Part shown: positions 34,902-42,769 of the stretch, one piece after another
How positions within the stretch are numbered: the stretch's first letter is position 1
How the letters are laid out: every line of letters begins with the position of its first letter
Assembly: GCF_020524285.1 (NCBI RefSeq)
Contig: NZ_JAIVKX010000009.1
Location: forward strand, 209,392 to 273,391
Direction of reading: 5' to 3'
Origin: Alloyangia pacifica
Lineage (GTDB): Bacteria; Pseudomonadota; Alphaproteobacteria; Rhodobacterales; Rhodobacteraceae
Length of the DNA: 64,000 bases
Translations under genes and position numbers: made by a program
Notes under the pieces: model-generated
Told to the model about the DNA's origin: nothing
The model's database searches: none
Seen by the model: the letters and a program-made list of their open reading frames with translations, nothing else

Positions 34902-36610
34902 TGCACTGGATCATCGCCCCCGTGCTGCTGCCCGCGATGATGGCCGCCATCATCGTGCTGGCCGCGCGCTTCCACGAGAGCCTTCAGCGCATCTTCTCGG
35001 TCGCCTCGCTGGTGGCCACGCTCGCCATCGCCATCGGCCTCTACGTGCAGGCCAGCGACGGCACGGTGACGCTCTACCAGCTCGGCGACTGGCAGGCGCC
35101 CTTCGGCATCGTGCTGGTGGCCGACCGGCTGGCGACCACGATGGTCCTGCTGACCGCCGTGCTCGCGCTGCCGGTGCTGGTCTATGCCATCGGCTCGGGC
35201 TGGGACCGGCGCGGGCAGCATTTCCACGCGCTCTTCCAGTTCCAGATCATGGGGATCATGGGCGCCTTCCTGACCGGCGACGCCTTCAACCTGTTCGTGT
35301 TCTTCGAGGTGCTGCTGATCGCCTCCTACGGGCTCATGGTCCACTCGGGCGGCGCGACGCGCACCCGGGCGGGCGTGCAGTACATGCTCTACAACCTGCT
35401 TGGCTCGACGCTCTTCCTGTTCGCGCTCGGCACGCTCTACGCGCAGGCGGGCACGCTGAACATGGCCGATCTCGCGCAGCGCGTGGCGCAGGCCGATCCG
35501 GGCAATTCGGCGGGCCTGCGCGTCGCCGCCGTGCTGCTGCTGCTGGTCTTCGCGATCAAGGCCGCGCTGCTGCCGCTGCACTTCTGGCTGCCCTCGAGCT
35601 ATGCCGAGGCGCCCGCCCCGGTGGCCGCGCTCTTCGCCATCATGACCAAGGTCGGCGCCTATTGCATCATCCGCGTGCACACGATGATCTTCCCGCCGAG
35701 CTCGCCGCTGATGGCGGGCGCGCATGAGGAATGGCTGCTGCCGCTGGCGCTGATCACCCTGGCGATCGGCATGATCGGTGTGCTCGGCGCGCGCGAGATC
35801 GGGCGTCTGGTGGCCTTCTCGGTGGTCGGCTCGATGGGCATGCTGCTCGCTTCCGTGGCGCAGTTCACCCCCGCCGGCATCGCCTCCGCGCTCTATTACG
35901 CGCTACATTCGACGCTGACCACGGCGGCGCTGTTCCTGATCGTCGACGTGATCCGCGAACGGCGCGGCAGCGTGGCCGGCACCGTCCGGGAAACCCTGCC
36001 CATGGCGGGCGGCGCGCTGGTCGCCGGTCTGTTCTTCGTGGCCTGCATCGCCATGGCGGGCCTGCCGCCGCTGTCGGGCTTCGTCGGCAAGCTGCTGATC
36101 CTCGAAGCCTCGCAGGGCAGCGCGGCGATGAGCTGGGTCTGGGCCGTAGTGCTCGGCTCGTCGCTTGTCGCGGTCGTCGGCTTCTCGCGCGCGGGCTCGA
36201 CGATCTTCTGGAAGCCGCACCAGCTCGCGGTCGAGCACTGCGGCACGGCAGAGGATCCCGAGGACGAACAGGGCGCCCGCGAAGTGCGTGACCCCACCGA
36301 CGGCCATGCGCCGCTGCCGATGCTCGCCATCGGGACCCTGGTCGCCCTGCTGGTCGCCCTGACGATCTTCGCCGGTCCGGTGATGCGGCACCTCGACGCC
36401 ACCGCCGCGCAGCTCTTTGCACCGGAGCCCTATATCTCCACCGTGCTCGAGACGCCCGGCAAGGAGATCGTGAAACACTCTGACGATCACTCCGAAGACG
36501 GGTCGGAAGACCATGGCGAGACCGGCTCGGGCGGTGGGGACGTGCCCGCCGACGAGGGGCATGACCCGGGTGCCGAGGCGGCAACTGACGACGCATTGGG
36601 AGGACACTGA
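34898..36610 (+). CDS. mrpD: Na+/H+ antiporter subunit D, with acidic His-rich tail
   Basis: A 570-residue NuoN-like antiporter subunit. The LPLHFWLPSSYAEAPAPVAALF motif (part: LPLHFWLPSSYAEAPAP) lies near residue 225 and FVGKLLILE near 397. The last about 60 residues form a hydrophilic tail dense in Asp, Glu and His (IVKHSDDHSEDGSEDHGE and onwards), which most MrpD proteins of about 490-510 residues lack. A second charged loop (CGTAEDPEDEQGAREVRD) lies near residue 450. ATGA overlap with mrpC; the TGA/ATG of mrpE overlap by one base. Confidence 0.94.
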   Translation: MMHWIIAPVLLPAMMAAIIVLAARFHESLQRIFSVASLVATLAIAIGLYVQASDGTVTLYQLGDWQAPFGIVLVADRLATTMVLLTAVLALPVLVYAIGSGWDRRGQHFHALFQFQIMGIMGAFLTGDAFNLFVFFEVLLIASYGLMVHSGGATRTRAGVQYMLYNLLGSTLFLFALGTLYAQAGTLNMADLAQRVAQADPGNSAGLRVAAVLLLLVFAIKAALLPLHFWLPSSYAEAPAPVAALFAIMTKVGAYCIIRVHTMIFPPSSPLMAGAHEEWLLPLALITLAIGMIGVLGAREIGRLVAFSVVGSMGMLLASVAQFTPAGIASALYYALHSTLTTAALFLIVDVIRERRGSVAGTVRETLPMAGGALVAGLFFVACIAMAGLPPLSGFVGKLLILEASQGSAAMSWVWAVVLGSSLVAVVGFSRAGSTIFWKPHQLAVEHCGTAEDPEDEQGAREVRDPTDGHAPLPMLAIGTLVALLVALTIFAGPVMRHLDATAAQLFAPEPYISTVLETPGKEIVKHSDDHSEDGSEDHGETGSGGGDVPADEGHDPGAEAATDDALGGH

Positions 36611-37113
36611 TGGCCACGCGTTTCGTGCAAAGGCTCTTTCCGCACCCGCTGCTCTCGGTGGCGCTGGTGATCATCTGGCAGCTGCTGGCGAACGAGCCTT
36701 CAATCAACAGCCTCGTCTTCGGGGCGATCCTCGGCGTGCTGCTGCCCTTCGCCACCGCCGCCTACTGGCCGAACCGCCCGCAGGTGACCCGGCCCTGGAT
36801 GCTGATCCCCTACGGCCTCGTCGTTGCCTGGGACATCATCACCGCCAATATCACCGTCGCGCTGATCGTGTTGTTCAAACCCAACCGCAACATCCGCTCG
36901 GCCTGGGTCAACGTGCCGCTCGACATCCGCACCCCCGAGGCGATCACCGCGCTCGCCGGAACCATCACCCTGACGCCCGGCACCGTTTCGGTGGATCTCT
37001 CGGACGAGGGCCACGCGCTGCTGGTGCACGCGCTGCACACCGATGATCCCGAGGCAGTTGCCCGCAAGATCAAGCACCGCTACGAACGCCGCCTGAAGGA
37101 GATTTTCGAATGA
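36610..37113 (+). CDS. mrpE: Na+/H+ antiporter subunit E
   Basis: A 167-residue protein with two or three N-terminal membrane segments and a soluble C-terminal domain. Conserved MrpE features are present: AWDIITANITVALIVLFKP near residue 75 and TPEAITALAGTITLTPGTVSVD near 112 (part: LAGTITLTPGTVSVD). It overlaps mrpD and mrpF by one and four bases respectively, in the standard Mrp gene order. Confidence 0.95.
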   Translation: MATRFVQRLFPHPLLSVALVIIWQLLANEPSINSLVFGAILGVLLPFATAAYWPNRPQVTRPWMLIPYGLVVAWDIITANITVALIVLFKPNRNIRSAWVNVPLDIRTPEAITALAGTITLTPGTVSVDLSDEGHALLVHALHTDDPEAVARKIKHRYERRLKEIFE

Positions 37114-37382
37114 TCGTCACCTATGCGCTCATCTTCGCCTTCGCCGCCGTGAGCCTGTCGCTCCTGCTGACCATGATCCGGCTGGTGAAGGGCCCCCGGA
37201 GCGGCGACCGCATCCTTGCGCTCGACACGCTGTCGATCAACGCCGTGGCGCTGATCATCCTCGTCGGCATCGCCGGGGCGACGCAAATCTACTTCGAGGC
37301 GGCGATCATCATCGCCATGCTCGGCTTCGTGTCGACCGTGGCCGTGGCCCGCTTCGTGCTGAGGGGAGACATCATCGAATGA
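37110..37382 (+). CDS. mrpF: Na+/H+ antiporter subunit F
   Basis: A 90-residue protein with three membrane segments. The MrpF motif RLVKGPRSGDRILALDTLSIN (part: KGPRSGDRILALDTLS) lies at about residues 25-43. It overlaps the preceding and following genes by four bases each (ATGA). Confidence 0.95.
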   Translation: MIVTYALIFAFAAVSLSLLLTMIRLVKGPRSGDRILALDTLSINAVALIILVGIAGATQIYFEAAIIIAMLGFVSTVAVARFVLRGDIIE

Positions 37383-37774
37383 GCCACGGCATCCTCGACA
37401 TCGCCATTGCCGCCGCGCTGGTCATCGGCGGGCTGTTCACTCTGGTGGGCTCGATCGGCCTGCTGAAGCTGGAGGCGCCCATGGCCCGGCTGCACGCGCC
37501 GACAAAAGCCTCGACCCTGGGCGTGGGCTCGATCCTGCTGGCCTCGGTGCTCTACGCCTATGCCTCCGGCGCCCCGTCCTACCACGAGTTGCTGATCATC
37601 GCCTTCCTGTTCATGACGGCGCCGGTCTCGGCCTATTTCATCGGCAAGGTGCACATCCACCTCGGCCAGAACCGCAAGCCGCTGCCGAAACCCGCGCGCG
37701 ACCGCCTCTGGGCGACCGAGGCCAAGCGCGAGGAGGACACGCCGAGCGTGCCCGAGATGAAGGCCGACGCGTAA
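37379..37774 (+). CDS. mrpG: Na+/H+ antiporter subunit G
   Basis: A 131-residue protein with three membrane segments. The MrpG segment ARLHAPTKASTLGVGSILLAS (part: RLHAPTKASTLGVG) lies near residue 38. The C-terminal about 40 residues are charged. It is the last gene of the operon; the stop lies 16 bp from the convergent PIN gene. Confidence 0.95.
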   Translation: MSHGILDIAIAAALVIGGLFTLVGSIGLLKLEAPMARLHAPTKASTLGVGSILLASVLYAYASGAPSYHELLIIAFLFMTAPVSAYFIGKVHIHLGQNRKPLPKPARDRLWATEAKREEDTPSVPEMKADA

Positions 37775-37778
37775 GCGC

Positions 37779-37803
37779 AAAAGGCGGCGGTCAGCCCGCC
37801 GCC
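37779..37803 (-). terminator. Terminator of the rlmI-PIN unit, possibly bidirectional
   Basis: An 8-bp stem GGCGGCGG/CCGCCGCC (37783-37790 and 37796-37803) with a 5-nt loop spans the PIN stop codon. On the minus strand it is followed by TTTT, so it is a plausible intrinsic terminator for the minus-strand genes. It may also slow mrp readthrough. Confidence 0.6.
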
Positions 37804-38339
37804 TCGAGCGCCTTGCCGAGCCGCGGCAGCCGCGCCTTCTTGAGCAGCCCGCGCATGCTCCAGTCCTCGCCCGACAGCCGCCGCGCCTCTGCGAGGACCG
37901 CCTCGCAGGCGTCCTTCACGTGGCCCGGGTTGGCCTCGCAGAGACCGCGCAGGAAGCCGTCGGCATCGACGCGCGAGAGCCCTTCCTCGGCGAGGATGTT
38001 GCGCGGGAAATCCTTGGCGTTCTCCGTGACGATGAGATCGGCACTGCCGGAGATGGCCGCCGCCAGAACGTGCAGGTCTGCCGGATCGGGCAGCCAGAGC
38101 CGGTCTTCCATGGCGGGTTGGTACCGCACCTCGGAGCCCGGCCATGCGGCGCGCACCTGCGCGATCTCGCCGCGCGCCTGCACCTCGCCCATCGGGCCGA
38201 GCTTGCGCGCCGCCAGCGCCCATTCTTCCAGGATGCGCCCCGACCACAGCGGCTGGTAGAGCCCCTGCGCCGCGACGCCCAGCAGCACCTCGCGCATCAC
38301 CGTCGGGTAGATGACGCAGGTGTCGAGCAGCACCTTCAC
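37791..38339 (-). CDS. PIN-domain protein
   Basis: A 182-residue protein of the PIN ribonuclease fold. The first acidic residue is in VLLDTCVIYPTVMRE (Asp6). A second acidic patch lies in PDPADLHVLAAAISGSADLIVTENAKDF (part: PADLHVLAAAI), and a third Asp in the LIVTENAKDFP strand. PIN proteins of this type are often VapC-like toxins, but no antitoxin gene is next to it. The start is a GTG overlapping the stop of the rRNA methyltransferase gene (GTGA), so the two are coupled. The coupling suggests an RNA-related housekeeping role rather than a toxin; this is inference. Confidence 0.82.
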   Translation of the reverse strand: MKVLLDTCVIYPTVMREVLLGVAAQGLYQPLWSGRILEEWALAARKLGPMGEVQARGEIAQVRAAWPGSEVRYQPAMEDRLWLPDPADLHVLAAAISGSADLIVTENAKDFPRNILAEEGLSRVDADGFLRGLCEANPGHVKDACEAVLAEARRLSGEDWSMRGLLKKARLPRLGKALEAAG

Positions 38340-39532
38340 AGGCGGAACACCAGCGCCTTCAGGTAGCCCGACTCCGCCAGCTGCGGCAGCAGCGGGTGAT
38401 CCGGCCCGGCAAAGCCGGTGTGCAGCAGCTGCGCCCGGCGCCCGGCCCGGCCGATGCCGCGCAGGCAGGCGCCGGTGAAGCTCGACAGGTCCGCCGCGTG
38501 GGAGCAGGAGCAGAGCACAAGGTAGCCGCCCTCTTCGACCAGCGGGGCCGAGAGCCGCGCGACCTTCTCGTAGGCGCGCAGGCCAGCTTCCAGCGCCGGC
38601 TTGGCCGGAGCGAAGGCGGGCGGGTCACAGACCACGAGGCCGAAGCGCTCGCCCTCGGTCCCCAGCGCCTCGAGCGTGTCGAAGGCATCGCCCTGGCGGG
38701 TGGCGAAGCGGTCCGCCGCGCCCATCCGCTTGGCGCCCTCCTCGGCCAGCGCCAGCGCCGAGGCCGAACCGTCGACCGACAGCGCGCTTGCCGCGCCGCC
38801 CGCCAGCGCCGCCAGGGCAAAGCCGCCGACGTGCGAAAAGACGTCGAGCATCTTCTGCCCGCTCGCCAGCCGCGCCGCGAAGCCGTGGTTCGGGCGCTGG
38901 TCGTAGAACAGGCCGGTCTTCTGGCCGCCGGTGAGGTCGGCCATGTATGTCGCGCCGTTCATCTCGACCGGCAGCGGCGCCTCGGGCGCCTGGCCCAGCA
39001 GCACCGCATCCTGATCGTCGAGCCCCTCGAGCTGACGGCCGCGACCGCCGGCGTTCTTGAGGATGTTCGTCACCCCGGCAACCTCGGCCAGCGCCTCGGT
39101 CAGCTCCGGCAGCAGCAGCTCGGCCCAGGCGGCGTTGGGCTGGATCACCGCAGTGTCGCCGAAACGGTCGATGATCACCCCGGGCAGCCCGTCGGCCTCG
39201 GCATGCACCAGCCGGTAGTAGGGCGCCGGGAAGAGGCGCGTCCGCAGCTCCAGCGCGCGGGTCAGCTTGGCGACGAGCCAGGCCTTGTCGATCTGTGCCT
39301 CGGGATCGCGGTCGAGCATCCGGCAGATGATCTTCGAGCTCGGCGTCACGCCGACCAGCCCCAGCACCTTGCGGTCATTGTCCTCGAGCCGCGCGACGGT
39401 GCCGGCGGCGAGGTTGCGGGTCCGGCGGTCAACCACCAGCTCGTTGGCATAGACCCAAGGGTAGCCCCGGCGCAGCGCCTGCGGCTTGGCCTTGGGAAGG
39501 AGACGGACGGTAGGGAGATCGGGCTGTGTCAT
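38336..39532 (-). CDS. Class I SAM-dependent rRNA methyltransferase, RlmI-like
   Basis: A 398-residue protein with an N-terminal PUA domain (LLPKAKPQALRRGYPWVYANE, part: RRGYPWVYANEL), a central EEHEE region and a Rossmann methyltransferase domain. SAM motif I reads DVFSHVGGFALAALAGGA near residue 225 and the catalytic-type motif IV reads VCDPPAFAPAK near 302. RlmI methylates C1962 of 23S rRNA in E. coli; relatives modify cytosine C5 in rRNA. The exact target here is inferred. Confidence 0.9.
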   Translation of the reverse strand: MTQPDLPTVRLLPKAKPQALRRGYPWVYANELVVDRRTRNLAAGTVARLEDNDRKVLGLVGVTPSSKIICRMLDRDPEAQIDKAWLVAKLTRALELRTRLFPAPYYRLVHAEADGLPGVIIDRFGDTAVIQPNAAWAELLLPELTEALAEVAGVTNILKNAGGRGRQLEGLDDQDAVLLGQAPEAPLPVEMNGATYMADLTGGQKTGLFYDQRPNHGFAARLASGQKMLDVFSHVGGFALAALAGGAASALSVDGSASALALAEEGAKRMGAADRFATRQGDAFDTLEALGTEGERFGLVVCDPPAFAPAKPALEAGLRAYEKVARLSAPLVEEGGYLVLCSCSHAADLSSFTGACLRGIGRAGRRAQLLHTGFAGPDHPLLPQLAESGYLKALVFRL

Positions 39533-39716
39533 CTGGCCCCTTTAGCGCCGCGCGGGGACGTTGGGAAGCACCTTCGCAGCGACCAGGGCGCATATCGCGC
39601 CTCCCCGACGTGCGGGCGTAGCGGGGACGCGGCCATTTCATCGCAAGGGCGCAGGACCTGCCCCAATTTCGCGCGTGCGCGCCCGGAGGCGCTCTCCCGC
39701 CACCGTTGCGGCTTTA

Positions 39717-39737
39717 CTGATAGCGCTAACCGGGTTA
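39717..39737. promoter_or_regulatory. Candidate operator of edd-eda, two overlapping palindromes
   Basis: TAGCGCTA (39721-39728), a palindrome with a central CpG like LacI-family operators, overlaps TAACC-G-GGTTA (39727-39737), a perfect 5-bp inverted repeat. They lie 60-80 bp before the edd start. No regulator gene is adjacent, so the protein that might bind is unknown. Confidence 0.4.
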
Positions 39738-39796
39738 CATCCTCCCCAAGGACGCCAGACCGGGCCGACCCCGGACAGCGAAAGGAGCCCCCTCTC

Positions 39797-41602
39797 ATGT
39801 CGCTCAACGCCACCATCGCAAAGGTCACCGCCGAGATCGAGGCGCGCTCGGAGAACCTCCGCGGCACCTATCTCGACCGCATGCGCCGCGCCGCCGAGGA
39901 AGGCCCGCGCCGCGCCCACCTGACCTGCGGCAACCAGGCCCACGCCTATGCCGCCACCGGCCAGGACCAGCACGCGCTGGCGACGGGCCGCGCCCCGAAC
40001 CTCGGCATCGTCACCGCCTACAACGACATGCTCTCGGCCCACCAGCCCTACGAGCGCTACCCCGAATTGCTGCGCGCCGCCGCGCGCTCGGTCGGCAGCA
40101 CGGCGCAGGTGGCGGGCGGGGTTCCGGCCATGTGCGACGGCGTCACCCAGGGCCAGGTCGGCATGGAGCTATCGCTGTTCTCGCGCGACGTGATCGCGCT
40201 GGCCACCGGAGTTTCGCTCTCCCACAACACCTATGACGCCGCCGTCTACCTCGGCGTCTGCGACAAGATCGTGCCCGGCCTCGTCATCGCCGCGGCCACC
40301 TTCGGCTACATCCCCGGCCTCTTCCTGCCCGCCGGGCCGATGACCTCCGGCCTGCCCAACGACGAGAAGGCCCGCGTCCGCCAGCAATACGCCACCGGCG
40401 AGGTCGGCCGCGACAAGCTGATGGAAGCCGAGATGAAGAGCTACCACGGCCCCGGCACCTGCACCTTCTACGGCACCGCCAACTCCAACCAGATGCTGAT
40501 GGAGTTCATGGGGCTGCACCTGCCCGGCAGTTCCTTCATCAACCCCAACACCCCGCTACGCGATGCGCTGACCGAGGCCGGGGCGAAGCGGGCGCTGGCG
40601 ATCACCGCGCTCGGCAACGAGTACCGCCCGGTCTGCGACGTGCTCGACGCCAAGGCCTTCGTCAACGGCATCGTCGGCCTCATGGCCACCGGCGGGTCGA
40701 CCAACCTCGTGCTGCACCTGCCCGCCATGGCGCGCGCCGCGGGCGTGGCGCTGGAGCTGTCGGACTTCGACCAGATCTCGCAGGCGGTGCCGCTGATGGC
40801 CAAGGTCTACCCAAACGGGCTGGCGGACGTGAACCACTTCCACGCCGCGGGCGGGCTGCAGTACATGATCGGCGAGCTTCTGGACGCGGGCCTCATGCAC
40901 GAGGACGTCAAGACCGTGGCGGGCGACGGCATGAGCCTCTACACCCAAGAGCCCAAGCTGAAGGACGGCGCCATCGTCTACGAGGACGCCCCGCGCGAGA
41001 GCCAGAACGACAAGATCCTCCGCCCCGCCTCGGACCCGTTCCAGAAGAGCGGCGGTCTCAAGCAGATGATCGGCAACCTCGGCCACGGCATCATGAAGAT
41101 CTCGGCGGTCAAGCCCGAGCATCATGTCGTCGAGGCGCCGGTGCGCGTCTTCCACGATCAGGCGCAGGTGAAGGACGCCTTCAAGGCAGGCGAGTTCACC
41201 TCGGACACCATCGTCGTGGTCCGCTTCCAGGGGCCGAAGTCGAACGGCATGCCCGAGCTGCACAGCCTGACGCCGACACTGGCGGTGCTGCAGGACCGCG
41301 GCCTCAAGGTGGCGCTGGTCACCGACGGGCGCATGTCCGGCGCGTCGGGCAAGGTGCCCTCGGCGATCCACGTTTGCCCCGAGGCCGCCGACGGCGGCCC
41401 GCTCGCCAAGCTGCGCGACGGCGACATCGTGCGACTCGACGCGGGCGCCGGCACGCTGCAGTGCCTGACCCAGGGCTTCGAGGACCGCGAGAATGCCACC
41501 GCCGACCTTTCGGGCAACGGCCACGGCGTCGGGCGCGAGCTCTTCGAGGCGTTCCGGCAGAACGTCGGCCTCGCCTCCAACGGCGCCGCGGTGGTGGTCT
41601 GA
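39797..41602 (+). CDS. edd: Phosphogluconate dehydratase
   Basis: The enzyme dehydrates 6-phosphogluconate to KDPG, the first dedicated step of the Entner-Doudoroff pathway. The 601-residue protein belongs to the IlvD/Edd family, with [14 protein letters not shown] near residue 111 (a cluster-binding cysteine), CDKIVPGL near 154, [14 protein letters not shown] near 218, and [18 protein letters not shown] near residue 507. AAAGGAGCCCCCTCTC precedes the ATG. It is followed by eda after 102 bp on the same strand. Confidence 0.97.
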   Translation: MSLNATIAKVTAEIEARSENLRGTYLDRMRRAAEEGPRRAHLTCGNQAHAYAATGQDQHALATGRAPNLGIVTAYNDMLSAHQPYERYPELLRAAARSVGSTAQVAGGVPAMCDGVTQGQVGMELSLFSRDVIALATGVSLSHNTYDAAVYLGVCDKIVPGLVIAAATFGYIPGLFLPAGPMTSGLPNDEKARVRQQYATGEVGRDKLMEAEMKSYHGPGTCTFYGTANSNQMLMEFMGLHLPGSSFINPNTPLRDALTEAGAKRALAITALGNEYRPVCDVLDAKAFVNGIVGLMATGGSTNLVLHLPAMARAAGVALELSDFDQISQAVPLMAKVYPNGLADVNHFHAAGGLQYMIGELLDAGLMHEDVKTVAGDGMSLYTQEPKLKDGAIVYEDAPRESQNDKILRPASDPFQKSGGLKQMIGNLGHGIMKISAVKPEHHVVEAPVRVFHDQAQVKDAFKAGEFTSDTIVVVRFQGPKSNGMPELHSLTPTLAVLQDRGLKVALVTDGRMSGASGKVPSAIHVCPEAADGGPLAKLRDGDIVRLDAGAGTLQCLTQGFEDRENATADLSGNGHGVGRELFEAFRQNVGLASNGAAVVV

Positions 41603-41704
41603 CCCCCGCCCGTGCCACGCGCGGGCCTTGCCCTTTCAGCGTTCCGAAAATACTCAATACACGACCGTTCCGGTCCCTGTGACATCCAGACAAAGGCCCC
41701 GCCC

Positions 41705-42346
41705 ATGACCCCCCAGGACGCCAGCCGCGCCAATGAAGCCCTCTGCAAGCTCGCCCCGGTGATCCCGGTGCTGGTGATCGACGACGTCGCCCACGCCCGC
41801 CCGCTGGCCGAGGCGCTGGTCGCCGGCGGCCTGCCGGTGCTCGAAGTGACCCTGCGCACGCCGGTGGCGCTCGACGCGATCCGCGAGATGGCGAAGGTCG
41901 AGGGCGGCGTGGTCGGCGCCGGCACTCTGCTGACCCCCGAGGACGTGAAAGCCGCGGTCGAGGCGGGGGCGAAATTCGGCGTCTCGCCGGGCGCGACGGA
42001 TAAGATCCTCGACGCCTGCGAGGCCGCGGACCTGCCGCTGCTGCCCGGCGCCGCCACCGCCTCAGAGGCGATGGCGCTGCTCGAGCGCGGCTACACGGTG
42101 CAGAAATTCTTCCCCGCCGAGGCCAATGGCGGCGCCCCCGCGCTCAAGGCGATCGGCGCGCCGATCCCGCAGGTGAGCTTCTGCCCCACCGGCGGCGTCA
42201 GCATGAAGAACGTCGGCGACTACCTTTCGCTGAAGAACGTGCTGTGCTGCGGCGGCTCCTGGGTCGCGCCGAAGGACCTCATGCAGGCGGGCGACTGGGA
42301 CGGCATCGTGGCGCTGGCGAAGGAGGCGGCGGCGCTGCCGCGCTGA
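41705..42346 (+). CDS. eda: KDPG aldolase (2-dehydro-3-deoxy-phosphogluconate aldolase)
   Basis: The aldolase splits KDPG to pyruvate and glyceraldehyde-3-phosphate and may also act on 4-hydroxy-2-oxoglutarate. The 213-residue protein has the catalytic glutamate in VLEVTLRT (Glu47) and the Schiff-base lysine in VQKFFPAE (Lys134). The phosphate-binding PTGGVS motif is also present. The ATG at 41705 gives the family N-terminus. It ends the edd-eda unit; a dispersed gene-end element follows within 15 bp. Confidence 0.96.
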   Translation: MTPQDASRANEALCKLAPVIPVLVIDDVAHARPLAEALVAGGLPVLEVTLRTPVALDAIREMAKVEGGVVGAGTLLTPEDVKAAVEAGAKFGVSPGATDKILDACEAADLPLLPGAATASEAMALLERGYTVQKFFPAEANGGAPALKAIGAPIPQVSFCPTGGVSMKNVGDYLSLKNVLCCGGSWVAPKDLMQAGDWDGIVALAKEAAALPR

Positions 42347-42360
42347 TCCCGGCGTTGCAA

Positions 42361-42470
42361 GGGGGGGCGCTGCCCCCCGGCCTGCGGCCTCCCCCCGGGA
42401 TATTTTCGCCTAGGCGAAAGCCCATTTTGGATGTCCTGCCAGGTTTATCCCTTCTTCTCTTTCCAAATAC
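42361..42470. repeat. Dispersed gene-end element, copy D
   Basis: A GGGGGGGCGCTGCCCCCC hairpin and a GGCCTGCGGCC inverted repeat are followed by CCCCCCGGGATATTTTCG, then a CGCCTAGGCG palindrome, and later the 20-nt CTTCTTCTCTTTCCAAATAC that is identical in copy B. It lies between eda and the convergent 85-aa gene. Confidence 0.75.
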
Positions 42471-42511
42471 GCGCGCCGCAGGCGCTCCCGGCGCAGCCGG
42501 GACTTCCGCCG

Positions 42512-42769
42512 TCAGGAGCGCCGCGCCGCGCGGCCTCCGCGGCGACGTGGCCGCGCCGGGGCACGCCCGTCGGTCATCACCCGCGTCATCGGGTGGCCCG
42601 GCGTGCCGTGGCGCGCCAGCAAGCCGTCGAGCGCCGCCTGCGGATCCGTCCCCTCGGGCAGCGACAGCGCCCAGTCGAGGAAGATCGAGCGGCATTCCTC
42701 GAGGCTGATGCCCTCGATCCGGTAGGCTTCGGCGATCAGCGCCTTGGGGTCGAGCGCATCGCCCTTCAT
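42512..42769 (-). CDS. Small protein coupled to glnE, 85 aa
   Basis: The 85-residue protein begins MKGDALDPKALIAEAYRIEGI and contains a helical, acidic core (SLEECRSIFLDWALSLPEG) and a basic, Arg-rich tail. Its ATG overlaps the glnE stop (ATGA). The coupling and the well-formed helices support a real gene. I recognise no domain; the context suggests a link to nitrogen control, without direct evidence. Confidence 0.8.
   Translation of the reverse strand: MKGDALDPKALIAEAYRIEGISLEECRSIFLDWALSLPEGTDPQAALDGLLARHGTPGHPMTRVMTDGRAPARPRRRGGRAARRS

Noticed and set aside
37791..38339. VapBC-type toxin-antitoxin module
   Set aside because: The PIN protein is present, but no small antitoxin gene lies on either side. 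The upstream gene is an rRNA methyltransferase.
38396..39796. Possible 467-residue N-terminal extension of Edd
   Set aside because: The frame is open but lies antisense to the rRNA methyltransferase gene. The ATG at 39797 gives the family N-terminus and a good ribosome-binding site.
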